Assembly: GCA_002270565.1 (NCBI GenBank) | Contig: NQMI01000010.1 | Coordinates: 133,991-197,990, forward strand | DNA length: 64,000 nucleotides | Direction of reading: 5' to 3' | DNA from: Stenocarpella maydis | Taxonomy: Eukaryota > Ascomycota > Sordariomycetes > Diaporthales > Diaporthaceae | Shown here: positions 1 through 10,800 of the stretch, in pieces | How positions within the stretch are numbered: the stretch's first letter is position 1 | Layout of the letters: each line of letters starts with the position of its first letter | Position numbers and translations under genes: made by a program | Notes under the pieces: model-generated | Told to the model about the DNA's origin: nothing | What the model saw: only the letters and a program-made list of their open reading frames with translations | Databases searched by the model: none

Positions 1-2
1 CA

Positions 3-2002
3 GCTGCTGGTATAATCAAGTCACTCGTCTCGGGCAATACGAAAGGCCAGTCTCATTTGGTTACATGGCTCACAAGCGCCAACGGAGCGGGACTTGGGGA
101 TGCAGTTGGTATACGACGTGCTGTTCTTGCTGTTCTTTCATCGGATAGAGACAGCATTGCAACTGTCTTTGAAAACAGCCTCAACCAATTCGGGGATTAC
201 CTGTACATCAGACATACGCCAGTTCTACAACAGGAAGGTATGGAGGATTGCAACCTCTGCCGCATAGAGCGTTCTGACAGGCTATAGTGCATGCACAAGT
301 GCTTCTTCTAAGCGCTGGATACCTTCAAAGGCTGGCACCAGTCAAGTTATCCCTGGTCGTGAGGTCAGGCTCGTTCATGAACATGGTTTCCAAGCGATTG
401 GAAGCATCTCAAATCCGTGCCCGCCTGCTAGGGATGATTGTGGGGGAGGCACTCTCAAAGCTAGCGCACAAAGACGACAAGAAGCTCAATTTCAACATGG
501 ACGAGACAAACTCGGAAGAAGCCCTCTGGTACAAGGGCTTGGTAAATGTGTCAGATATTGTTGGACCCATTGAGCCCTTGGCCTCGAAACAGAAGCCGTC
601 CGGTAGCAGTCAGCCGGCGACATCGACCCCAGTGCGAAAGCCCAAGCCATTGCCGGCTCCTACACCACCGACTAGCAAGGTAAAAGCTATCATCGAAGAG
701 ATTGAGTCAGATATAGAAGAGGATGATGATATAGTACCGCTGGCGAAGCCGGATGACGACGATGTTGATTCAGATGATGATCCCGAGACCGTCCGGCGAG
801 ACAAGCCGAAAGCACCCGTGTACATCAGGACTCTGATCATATATCTACGGGACACCGAGGGCTATGACCACCAAAAGCTGGCTCTCACAGCGGCACCTAC
901 TCTGATCAGAAGGAAGGCGAACTTTGGTACCGAAGTGAGGGAGCACGCTGAAGAGCTTGCCTCGCTTCTGGTCGGTGTACAGGACAAGTTCGACATTGAG
1001 AACTTTTATGAGCTGAAACTACAGGGCATGATAGCCGTCATTGCGGCCCAGCCCCAGTTGATGGGACCATGGTTCGCCCGGACTTTCTTCAGCGGAGACT
1101 ATTCGATGTCACAAAGAGCCTCGGTGCTTACCGCCCTGGGCCTGAGCGCCCGCGAGATATCCGGTCACACGACTTCAGAGTACACGGCGGCGGCATCCTT
1201 CCCATCCCAGACGCTCCCCGATAAGATGAAAAGGCTGTATGTGAAGGATGCGACCATGGGCAACCAGCTTGGCTCGTCATCATCACTCAAAGCACTACCT
1301 CCTAACGCCTTGGACACCATATCTAAATCACTTACTTCCAACTTCATGGCGCCGCTGGCGGCTGGTGCAGCCGATTCAGCCACGGGGCCAGATGCTCTGA
1401 AGCTGTCGACATTCAAGTCGCGACTGGACCAACAACAAGGCTCGGCGGTGCACAGGTCCAAGACCAAGCCCCAGGTCCGCGCCATCCCCAACACAACAGC
1501 GCAGCTCATCGCCACATCCTTCTTCTTCCCGCTCACTGCCCGCTTCCAGGCCGCAGCGCACTCAACAGCAGGCCGCACCCGCGGCATCGTCTTCCAGCCC
1601 TTCCTGCTGTCGCTCTACATCAAGACGCTGGCGCTGCTGCTCCACGCGGCGGGGCCGAGCACGCTGTCGCTGCCTGACATGACGTCCGAGCTGTGGGGGC
1701 TCCTGCTGGGGAGCAGCGTGCGGGCGCACGCCGTCGGGGACCTGGGCGTGACGCACGCGGTCCTGTTCGCGCTGCTGACGCTCCTCGACGTCAACGGGGA
1801 CAGGATGAGGGATATCTGTCAGGGCATGCCGAGGGAGGTCGTCGAGACGCAGGAGTGGGTTGCCCAGATATTCAGTGGTACCAGGGGCGAGGACGGAGGG
1901 GAGGAGAATGATGTCAAGATGCTGGCTGCGGGTGTCTTGATTAGGATCAGGGAGGGTATGGAGAAGTACAGGGCGCTTCTGATGGGTGAGATGATCGGCT
2001 GA
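3..2002 (+). CDS. tel2: Tel2 (telomere length regulation / TTT complex subunit), 5' end outside window
   Basis: Tel2 acts with Tti1 and Tti2 as a co-chaperone that matures PIKK kinases such as TOR, ATM and ATR. Two exons are inferred, 3-237 and 288-2002, joined by a 50-bp GT-AG intron (238-287) that keeps the frame; 649 residues are present and the N terminus lies to the left of the window. Before the intron the protein runs as a helical repeat (SDRDSIATVFENSLNQFGD), and it continues with the motif RARLLGMIVGEALS. An acidic, proline-rich linker follows, then the conserved Tel2 domain starting near VYIRTLIIYLRD and including LIRRKANFGTEVREHAEEL. The order matches the fungal Tel2/TELO2 family. 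The last third is GC-rich with an alanine-rich C terminus. The assignment is family recognition by eye. Confidence 0.88.
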
Positions 2003-2406
2003 ACTTCCTGGCTGGTAGTCTTATGCTGTTGCGTTTCTACGCATAGCAAGCTGCTCACCTGGTGTTTCGGTATTGCTGAGATTGGGCCATCTCCTTTCAA
2101 GTGAGTGAATCATATTCCAAAAAGTGCCTAGGTAGGTAGGCAGTCGGCTGAATGAAGACAGCAGATGCTTTGGCTGGAATATCTAATATCTGGAGCACTG
2201 GTGAAGTGAGATGCTTGTTTGGTTACCCACCCCTGGGCATGAAAAGTGGCACCATGCGCCGGAAGCTCCCGGCGCACTTACAAATCAACCAACCACTAAC
2301 CGCAGGCAAATCGTGAGCTCATCGAATCCGATCTTTGCGACAGTCGATTTTGTGCTCACGCGACACCAACTCCCCTTCAAGCCCTACACTGTCGCCACCA
2401 GTCAAT
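2003..2406. other. Intergenic region tel2-cox17
   Basis: This 404-bp stretch between two co-directional genes holds the tel2 3' end and the cox17 promoter. A short TAGG-type repeat (CCTAGGTAGGTAGG) lies near 2128. I see no coding signal here. Confidence 0.6.
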
Positions 2407-2797
2407 ATGGGATCGCAAGTGTCTACTCGTAAGCACTGCGTGGTCCTGTACCGCAGAGCCGTGCGATATCCGCTGACAACCCGACCAACCAGCCATTCCC
2501 GCTGCGGCGGCAATTCCGCAGCCATCACCAGTGCCCGCGGCCTCCGATGCGTCCTCGAATCCCAAGGTGCGTCCATCAACCCTTCCAACCCCTCCAGCAG
2601 CGATAAATACACTACCTGTACCTGCCCACCGGAGGCTGACTTTGCAATCGTTGTAGCCGTGCTGTGTCTGCAGGGACGAGAAGTCAAAACGCGACGAGTG
2701 CATGCTCTTCTCGCAGGCCGCCGACCCGACAAAGGATTGCAAATCGACCATCGAGCAATACCGATCATGCATGAAGGGGTTCGGTTTCGAAGTATGA
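2407..2797 (+). CDS. cox17: Cox17 copper chaperone for cytochrome c oxidase
   Basis: Cox17 carries Cu(I) in the mitochondrial intermembrane space to Sco1 and Cox11 for cytochrome c oxidase assembly. Three exons (2407-2428, 2493-2566, 2657-2797) joined by GT-AG introns give 78 residues. After a low-complexity N terminus (about residues 1-31, Ala/Pro rich) comes the copper-binding KPCCVC motif, whose exon junction falls exactly before PCCVC. A CHCH hairpin and the family ending CMKGFGFEV follow. Cysteine spacing is CC-x-C, then CX9C, CX12C and CX9C. The CX12C loop appears two residues longer than in the yeast protein. The first coding exon is only 22 nt, so simple ORF finding misses this gene. 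Confidence 0.93.
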
Positions 2798-3230
2798 CCT
2801 CCGCTCTGTTTGTGGAATAATACAAAATGTACAATACACGCCGCCGGAGTACAGTGAACATGGCCTGTCTTCGCACAAGAGGCGACGATTAGGGTCCGAA
2901 AAACCACGGTGGCCCAACCATCACAGACTGATGGCTAGTCGCAAAGACGGGTATCTCCTCTCAGCGATACGTACGAGTGCCATGACAGGAAATAGATACC
3001 AAGGTTTAATTCCGACAACAGAAGGTTCGATATTGGGTGTCAAATTGACTATAGCAATTCATTCCCGAAGCGCCTCCGAAATAGCAAAGGGTATCTGATA
3101 ATCAAACGGCCAAATACGCCATGAGCCTTTCCACCAACATGACATTCGAGCGCCTTTCCCCAAATACAGGTCTCATCGCCCCAAGCACTGCCCAGGACTC
3201 GCCCTCGCCCGATAGCTTCACAACCTCCAT
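2798..3230. other. Convergent intergenic region
   Basis: This 433-bp gap lies between the 3' ends of cox17 (+) and the coiled-coil gene (-). It should contain both transcript ends. No other gene is visible. Confidence 0.6.
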
Positions 3231-3815
3231 TCAGGCAGCATCTGCCTTGGTGCCGTTCCGGCCGTGGATCCGCTGGGCCGCCGAGGGCACGGCGAGGCCC
3301 TCGAGCTTCTTGACCCTGTACTCGTACGCCTGGTCGAGATACGCAGCAAGGCTGGACCCCTTCTCCTGCATCTCGGCCAGCTTCTCGCCTATCTCCCGCA
3401 GGATGCTGTCCCTCGCCTCGATCGCCTGGAGGAGCTCATCTACCTGCTGGCTGTGGGCCTCGCCGCTGTGAGAATGGAAAGGGTCAGCTCCTGCCTTTTG
3501 TCTCCCGGGTTGCCTGTACCAGGCTCGGCAGCCATTGGGGCCTCACAGCTGCTTGGTGCGGGCCTTGACGCTCTTCTCGATGCGGGTGCGCAGGCCATTG
3601 AGCCTCTTGCCCAGGTCTGCGTGCATCTGGGCTCGCTTCTTCTCACGGTCCTTGCGGATCTAACTCAGAAGCATGAGATCGGAGCCGATGAGCAGCCAAG
3701 TCCATGGCATTAGTACCTTGTCAATCTCGGCCTTGGTCTTGATAACCTGGTCCACGTTGATTTCGACCTCGGACGAGTCACCTTCCTCCATGGCGGGTCG
3801 CTTCTTGCCAGGCAT
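3231..3815 (-). CDS. Small coiled-coil protein, function unknown
   Basis: Three exons on the minus strand (3815-3717, 3659-3547, 3465-3231) with GT-AG introns of 57 and 81 bp give 148 residues. The start is the only sensible ATG, giving MPGKKRPAMEEGD. Residues about 18-65 are strongly charged and helical (KTKAEIDKIRKDREKKRAQ), and about 75-125 form a second heptad-like stretch (VDELLQAIEARDSILREIGEKL). This suggests a dimerising coiled coil. There is no signal peptide, membrane segment or catalytic motif. I do not recognise the family. The frame is kept across both introns, which supports a real gene. It is transcribed head-to-head with pxr1. Confidence 0.75.
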
Positions 3816-4209
3816 GACGAATGCGGTGAGGTGGTGCGAAGGATTGAAATGTTTAAGTCCAATTGTGTTGGTGCGAACCTTGGAAGTGCAAATAAACGTC
3901 CAATGTAGTCGTTCTTGACATGACTTCCCCATGAATTAATTACCTAGGTAATGAGTATGTTGAATTCATGAGCCTAAGTCGCTCCCGGCCGTGCCTGGCA
4001 ACTTTTGCTCGGGCCGGCGTCGGCAATTTCTTAGTAGCACAATGTGAGGTGCTTGGCAGGCACTGCGGCAGGCAACTTGACCAGGTTGGGGGTCCCTCGA
4101 ATTCTGCCCGCCAAAAATTTCCAAGGCAAAACCGACAATCCGACATCCCAACTAAATCCCCAGGCAAATATCTCGCGGTCCAGTTCCAAACCGCCCCAGC
4201 AACTCCACC
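3816..4209. promoter_or_regulatory. Bidirectional promoter with 14-bp palindrome
   Basis: These 394 bp separate the divergent start codons of the coiled-coil gene (-) and pxr1 (+), so the two genes probably share regulation. A perfect 14-bp palindrome, ATTACCTAGGTAAT, occupies 3939-3952. The core word CCTAGGTA recurs elsewhere in the window. What binds it is not known to me. Confidence 0.55.
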
Positions 4210-5393
4210 ATGGGTCTCGCCGGCACAAAAAAGTAATTCGGCATACACTCCGTGAGAATGTCAGGTTTTCATTACTAACAAGCCTCGCAGCAAGAAGAAA
4301 TGGGCCAAGGACCCCAACAACACCGCCTGGTCCCGCAACACCGACACGTTCGGGCACAAGATCCTACGGTCCCAGGGCTGGGAGCCTGGCCAGTACCTAG
4401 GCGCCGAGAATGCGTCACATTCCGAGTACTACGGCGCTGCCAACGCCTCGCACATCCGCGCCGTGCTCAAGGACGACAGCCTCGGACTGGGCGCCAAGCG
4501 GAACCAGGGCGACGAGTGCACGGGGCTGGACGCGCTGCAGGACCTGCTGTCGAGGCTGAATGGGAAGAGCGAGGAGTCGCTGGGCGAGGAGAGGAGGAAG
4601 AGGGAGGACCTAAAGATCAACAAGTACCTGCACCGGAAGCTGGGCACGGTCACGTTCGTCTACGGCGGGTTGCTGGTCGGCGATAAGGTCCAGGAGCTGG
4701 CGGACGCCATGAAGGACAAGACGCAGGGGGCTGCGCGGGTCCCTGGGGCGGAGGAGACCTCGGGGGAGTCTAGCGAGGCCGGCAAGAAGGAGAAGAGGAA
4801 GAAGAGGAAGGCAGATGATGCAGAGGGCGAGGAGACGAGGTCAAAGAAGGACAAGAAATCTAAAAAGAGCAAGTCCGGAGACGAGGACGACGACTCGAAA
4901 TCAAAACGCAGGGGAAAGAAGGACAAGAAGAGGAGGAAAGAGAAGGACACTTCGGACAAGGACGGGGAGTCGAGCCCTGACGACGCGGACGAGGACGCCT
5001 CGGAGCGCAAGAGGGCCAAGAAGAAGAAGGAAAAGCGCAGGAAAGCGAAGCTCGAAAACGAAGACGACGACACGGCGGGCGCGTCAGATCCAAAGTCCAA
5101 GAAGAGCAAGAAGAAGGGCAAGGCGGACAAGGAGGAGCCTACCCCGCAGCCCACAGGATCGTCAACACCGACCGCCAGCGGGACATCAACACCATCCATT
5201 CCGACCCGACACCTCGCCCGGTCAAGATTCATCGCCCAGAAGCGCGCGGCCGTGATGGACCAGGCAGCCCTGAACCAGGTATAAAATCACCGAAAACCCC
5301 ACGCCGAGGCGGAGAAGGCCGCGGGCGTCGTGTTGGGGGGCCATGTTTGGCTGACACTGCATCTCACTATAGATATTCATGATCAAGGCCTGA
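4210..5393 (+). CDS. pxr1: Pxr1/PINX1-type G-patch protein (rRNA processing, telomerase regulator)
   Basis: Pxr1 (Gno1) is a nucleolar G-patch protein that stimulates the helicase Prp43 in rRNA and snoRNA processing; the animal homologue PinX1 inhibits telomerase. Three exons (4210-4232, 4291-5278, 5373-5393) give 343 residues. The N terminus MGLAGTKNKKKWAKDPNNTAW is typical of the family. The G-patch follows at about 25-70 (GHKILRSQGWEPGQYLG). A conserved block (KINKYLHRKLGTVTFVYGG) lies near 140. The tail from about 175 to 305 is Lys/Glu/Asp-rich, a nucleolar-type low-complexity region. The last exon codes only IFMIKA plus stop; I infer it because reading through the donor at 5279 ends at once, while splicing to 5373 restores a family-like end. 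Confidence 0.9.
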
Positions 5394-6918
5394 AGCGCGG
5401 ATTCGAGGGGGTAAAGCCACCGAACCATGGTGGATACGATCCGGCCGCCTCTATCCCTCGGAGCCGATGGGCCGATAACACAGCGTGCGCGCGTGAAGGC
5501 CAGAGAGCACACACGACCATCCCAGGAGCGGGCGGTTCCGTTGCAGAAAAGACATGCGATGTGCGCATACGTGCGTATGGGTGGTAGCGAGCCGCGCCGC
5601 GCCACGCAGTGTAGTGGCCCCTCCCGCCTTTGCCGCTCACTGCATTCTGTCGCGGTGTTTGGCAGCAAGGACTCTCGTGCCCGCCCGTCTGTTCTATTCT
5701 ATTCCAGGCCATGTCTGTACTATCCATGGATGTAAGGAAGGTAGGAACACTGCGTACATGGGATTGGCGGGCGGGCGTGCCAGGGACGTTGTTGCATTGC
5801 AGGCTCCCCATTCTTTCCCGCCCTCATCGTTCGATAGTTCGGCCACGTCCGCCTATGGAAACAAGGGGGAGCGCCGGGCACGTCACCCCTCTGGGGCGTT
5901 GACCACAGCAACAGGGGCAAGGGCGGCGGGAGGCGAAAATGTCTTGCATGCACTCGCGGAATGTGCCCCATTCGTTGGCCTACTTTGATGAGCACTAGAC
6001 AGGGAGAGGTAGATAGGAGTTTCCCACCGAAACTGGTGGAAGCCGTTACTAGAGCTTCTTATAATAATACGCTCTAACAGGGGGGCAGACCAATCAAAAT
6101 CACATGTCACCTGCGCATCACCGGCACGTAGGCCGGATTGCAGGGTGTGTTACTTGATTTTACGGTTTTCATTCCATGTCAGTCAGAGCTTGGAACAACT
6201 GTTAGTTCAACAAGCGACTGTGTCAATCTGGTGAACTACCGGAACGCCAGACTGGGCCACCACCCTCTCTCCTGTCCTTGCTCCCTTCTCCTCTAGACCA
6301 AAGGCCAGCTCTCCTATTGAAGCAAGACTCCTCATCGTACATGGCCTTCGACAGGTCGTAGACAGCTAGTTCAAACATCACGGAATGCTTGCAATGCTTC
6401 CCTGGCCGGTGCCCTTTTGCCGTGCCTGTCCCTTCCAAACTGAGATCCATGCACACTGTGTCCTGTCCACCATTGTTTGGTTGTAACCACAAACGCCAGC
6501 ACAACAACCGTTCAAACGCCCCGCGAGCTGATCTTGGCTTATTTTCATGCCAGTATTCTGGTTTGAGTCTTCCTGACAAACCGTCGACAGATATCCGTTC
6601 CAACGAGAGACTTCTTGAGAACCCACTGGTGCCGGAACGCCCATGACAAAGAAAACGGGGGATCCCAGCCACTTGGGCTTGGGGAGGGGGATAGACTCCA
6701 GACGCCGCAATCAGAGATCAACTATGGCTCAGAGCGAGTGTTTTGCCGCAGAAAACTGATGTGCTTCCGGAACGCCGCCGCAATGCCGTGGTAGGATGCA
6801 ATATGCACACGTGGACAAACCCTGCCTCTTAGTCCTTGTTACGCCATCCTCGCTCAATCGCACAGTGTCGTGAGGCCGCAGTAGTTGTCTGTAACTAAAA
6901 AGTGCATACGCTTTTCTT
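5394..6918. other. Intergenic region, no supportable gene
   Basis: About 1.5 kb lie between the 3' ends of pxr1 (+) and the cell-wall protein gene (-). Short open frames exist on both strands, but none has family motifs or consistent splice structure. The region probably holds two 3' UTRs. Confidence 0.5.
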
Positions 6919-7887
6919 TCAATCCATGTAGAAGTCACCCTTCAAGATCCGCTCTTGGAAGGCGTCGGGCTTGGGACGGGTGTCCCGGGGTGGTGACCGA
7001 GGCTTGGGTGTCTGTGCCGGCGGCGCAGGCATCTCAGAGACCGGCCTGTTGCGGTCGTGGGTGTTTGGAGGAGCGACGGCGCCGGTGCGAGGAGGCGAGC
7101 CAGTCATGCCCGAGGCGAAGGAAAAGGATGGGCGTTGACCCGACGCAATGGTGCTTTCGGCACGAGACCTAAGCTGCTCCGACCAGTTGAAGCCCTGGTC
7201 TTTTGGAGTAGCGGAGAACAAGTCAGAAACGGCTCTGGGACGTGGTGTATTGCTTGGATTGTCTGATCTGTTTGGGTTGCTTGGCTTCGCCTGAGGCGCA
7301 GTGGAAGACTGGGACTTCCAGGCGCTGTCGGCAGGGGAGAGCAGCCCGGCAACAGTGCCCCGACGCTGCATGGAAGGAGAATTGGCATCACCAGGAGATT
7401 GAGTGTTAGGCCTACCATTGCCTGTTCCGGGGCTGCCAGCGCCTGGGCGGCGCATTGCTGCAGAGGCCCCAAAGCTCATCCTACGAGCAAAGGGAGAGAC
7501 GGGTGCGGTGCGGGAGGCGGAGGGGTAGTCCTCCTCCTCGATGGCGTTCTCGTCGACCGAGTCAGAGTTGTTGGTGGACAGGCTAGCCCGGCGGTTGAAG
7601 GCAGCGCTGGCGGTGGGCGAAGTGCCGGACAGACCCAGGGAGGTGGTGGACAAGGAGAGCCTCCGGCGCTGGTCGGAGATGGCGGCAGAGGTGATTGCAG
7701 CTGGGAACACGGGGGTACCAGCAGTGGAAGAGTTGGTCCGCTGGAAGAGGTTGGCCAGGGCAGCGGAGGTGACGGAACCACGGCGATTGTGCTGCATGTC
7801 GGCGGGCGGGGGAGACGGGGGCTTCTGGTAGCAGCTGGAGTTGGAGGGGTTGTTGTGGTTGTTGGAGTTGGGAGTATCTGAAGACAT
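6919..7887 (-). CDS. Fungal cell wall proline-rich protein
   Basis: A single exon of 322 residues belongs to a fungal family usually annotated as cell wall proline-rich protein; its biochemical role is poorly defined. The N terminus is Asn/Ser/Pro rich. Family marks in order are a RRGSVTSAALANLFQR segment (about 35-50), RRRLSLSTTSLGLSG (about 75-90), repeated RRxS boxes that look like basophilic kinase sites, an acidic DENAIEEEDYPSAS, SPFARRMSFGA, and the C-terminal blocks FNWSEQLRSRAEST and ERILKGDFYMD. No signal peptide or GPI site is visible, so the name should not be read as proof of wall location; a regulated cytoplasmic protein is as likely. The start is the first in-frame ATG after a pyrimidine-rich leader. 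Confidence 0.8.
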   Translation of the reverse strand: MSSDTPNSNNHNNPSNSSCYQKPPSPPPADMQHNRRGSVTSAALANLFQRTNSSTAGTPVFPAAITSAAISDQRRRLSLSTTSLGLSGTSPTASAAFNRRASLSTNNSDSVDENAIEEEDYPSASRTAPVSPFARRMSFGASAAMRRPGAGSPGTGNGRPNTQSPGDANSPSMQRRGTVAGLLSPADSAWKSQSSTAPQAKPSNPNRSDNPSNTPRPRAVSDLFSATPKDQGFNWSEQLRSRAESTIASGQRPSFSFASGMTGSPPRTGAVAPPNTHDRNRPVSEMPAPPAQTPKPRSPPRDTRPKPDAFQERILKGDFYMD

Positions 7888-10800
7888 GCTGGGCGAACGT
7901 GTGGGACTGGCTGCTCAGGGCGAAGTCTTATACCAAGGTGGCCAGGGGGCAGGCGGATGACCACGAAGCAGGTGGATGCAGGTGTGCGGTGGGTAAGGGC
8001 AAACACGAAGCTCGAGTTGCGCCGATGGGACGATTGCCTGATATGATTTTGGGAGTGGGTGGTTCGAGGATTGTGCGACACCGGAAGCAGAGTAAAGTGG
8101 AGAGTGAAACGCCAATATGTTGAGGTGCAGAGCGTAGCCCGTTGCAGGGTCGAACGATGAGCTCAGAGCAGCCAGGGATGGCCTGCGCTTTAACGTGCGT
8201 GCGCTTGTGCTTGGGGCGACCGGGGCCTCTGGTTTGCTGCAAGATGTCTGTCCTTTGTCTTGCCCACTGATAAGGCGGTCGAAGACACGGGCAGGCGGGA
8301 CGAGGCGGTGCACAAGAACAAGTGCGAGAAAGAGAGAGAAGGGGGGGGGCCCTTGATGGACTGACGAGAAAGGAGAGTCGAGATTCAAACAGCTGAGGAG
8401 CCCGTGGTATTCAGGCGAGACTAACTCCGTCCAGATGTCGCTCGCGTGGTGTGGCACTGTCGCAGGCGGGTCCTCTGCCCAAGGTAGTCTCTCGAGGCGG
8501 GCTTCCAGAATAGGGGGCGTCTGCTCCTTGACGCAAACGAGCTTCTCGTTCGTCACCGACAAGTATGAAGCGTCCTGGGCTACAAGTCGTGACGGCCAGG
8601 GTGTCAACCACTTGAAGCGAGGATTGGCGAGGCGTCAAGAGAGGAGTCAAGAGCCAAGACACCGCACCGCAGGGGAAAAGAGTGGAGCCGTGTGCTGTTG
8701 GCTGTCGGCTGGCGGGGGGGCGTTTGTGAAGAGGATCAGGATCTATCGGCAAGATCCCGCTGAGATTGGTGCCGAGATTGTGGGGAAAGACAGATGGACG
8801 TCAGGCGGCCTTTTATTGACTTGTGATGGGGCCCCGTTTGATATTTGGCACAACGCACGAGGCTGCGCAATTCAGGGTGATGGCTGGGTTTGCAACGAGA
8901 CTGGAACGCCAAGGAGAGGTGTTGGTTGCAGGCTGGAATTCTCGCGGCTATGAATGAGGCAGTGATGGGCCCCAAGGACTGGTTTGGCTGATGACAAGAA
9001 TGTGGGTTGGCTGTAGATGATGTATGTGGTGGGCGGTGTTTTGTTGTGAGCTTTGCGGGACGGGACAGTGGCGGGTGCGGATGGGAGAAGAAGACGAGAA
9101 CAAGAGTATGGTTGAAGTGGGTGTGGAAGGAAATGAATATGGGCGTCGGACAGTTCAGTAGGATTGAACTGCCAATTGACGCCTAAAGGCTTGGACTAAT
9201 CTGGCTTGATGACTGTCGGGGGGGAGGAGGACGAGGACGAGAAGGAGGGTTGCATAGCAGTCTGGCAATCCCTCCCCTGGACGGCATGGGTGCACCAAGG
9301 GTGCAGAGCACCACAGGCCAATGAGGTTGTCTGGTCAGATAATGGAGGGTGACATCGTCCGTGCGTCTTAGCACTGGCGCTAGCAGGGCCGTGGGGGCCT
9401 CGAGTGCCGGCTATCCTTCTGTGTAAACGCGGGGAAACGTCACTGTGGGCCCCACCGTCGAGCGTTTTGACCAATCAGCGTAATTTGTGGGGTAAATCGA
9501 TAAGGGAAAGGAGTGCTTGGGCCCGGGTCCTCCAGTCGTCTTTCTCTCAGTCTCCCCGGTCCGTCCGTCCTCTTTCTGGTCTGGTCTGGTCTTCCATAGA
9601 TTCAACGATTCAACCAACCAACGACAAACACCACCTATTGTCTCACTGTCAAAGGGCAGGGCCCTCCTGATCTCATTTTTTTTCTTTCATTCGGCCTCCA
9701 TCAAGCAGTGACATCTCGTTCCCTTTTCCAGGAGCATTCCACAACCGTCACTCATTGCCTCATCAGGCCCCATCGTGGCCGGGCTGGCACGTCACTTCGT
9801 CACAACCACAAGTCGTAACCAACCAAGCAACGCTGAGCCAGGCTGCAGACCGGTCTCCTGCCAGCACCGCCAGCTTCTCAACTGCCAGCTCACCGTCCTG
9901 CCCCCGATCGACCATCCATCTCCATCTCGGCGTCAGGGTTCCGTTGTTGTCGATCATGGGTCAGTCATTTGCTTGATGCCAAGTGGTCCCTCGCGGAGTC
10001 GGCAGAGGGGCAGAATGCTTGGCTTCAAACAAGCTCGCGGACTTGGTCTGCCAGCTGCTTGAACCCCATACTATGTAATCATACCTTCCAAGCGCACACC
10101 CTTTTTCCTGCATAAGATACGCCACGACAGCGTGGATACGATACCCATGTATCTAGTGTACATACATCGTAGTCTGGGCAAGACAAAGACAGACAGGACG
10201 ACTACACCAGTCGGTCTTGAGGCCCACACCAGGTGGCAGCACCCGCCGTTGGCCTGCCAGCCCGGTGCACTAGCGCCGCATCTACCCTCTAGCCCGTTGG
10301 ATAGATTCCAAGGTCCTGGCGGCGCCAGGATGGATCGGGCCAGGCTCTTCTGCCTCTTAGCCTGCTTCAGTAGGGCCGCATGGTACGCTACAGAAGTCTT
10401 TCGTCCGCATTGCTGACCGAACTATGGCCGTGGTATAACATCAACAAACCTCAGGGCGGTAGCCGGCTGGGCAGGCAGGCAGGCTGGGTAGCCATACCTG
10501 CACAAGTAGTCTGCACGTCCCACACCATGTCATGCACGCCCTGGCCAATGGCCACATCCGCCTAATATAGTGGCATCGTGGACAGAAGCGCGGCCAGCTC
10601 TTTGCCACGCGCCAGCGCGCCTACCGCTCCCACGGGGGTGTTTGCGTATATCGGTTGCGCTCCTCTGTCCTGCCTGCCTGCCTGGCTGGACATCGTGACT
10701 CGTCTGCTCGGCCTCTGCATAGTGCACGTTGCAGGCGTCAGTCAACCTGCAAGCAGGGCCCTCTCCAGCTTGGCAAATAGCATCCGGATCGTCCAAGGCA

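Noticed and set aside
4660..5232. Long antisense frame (190 codons) opposite pxr1
   Set aside because: It is the Ser/Phe/Leu-rich shadow of the Lys/Glu/Asp-rich pxr1 tail and has no motif of its own.
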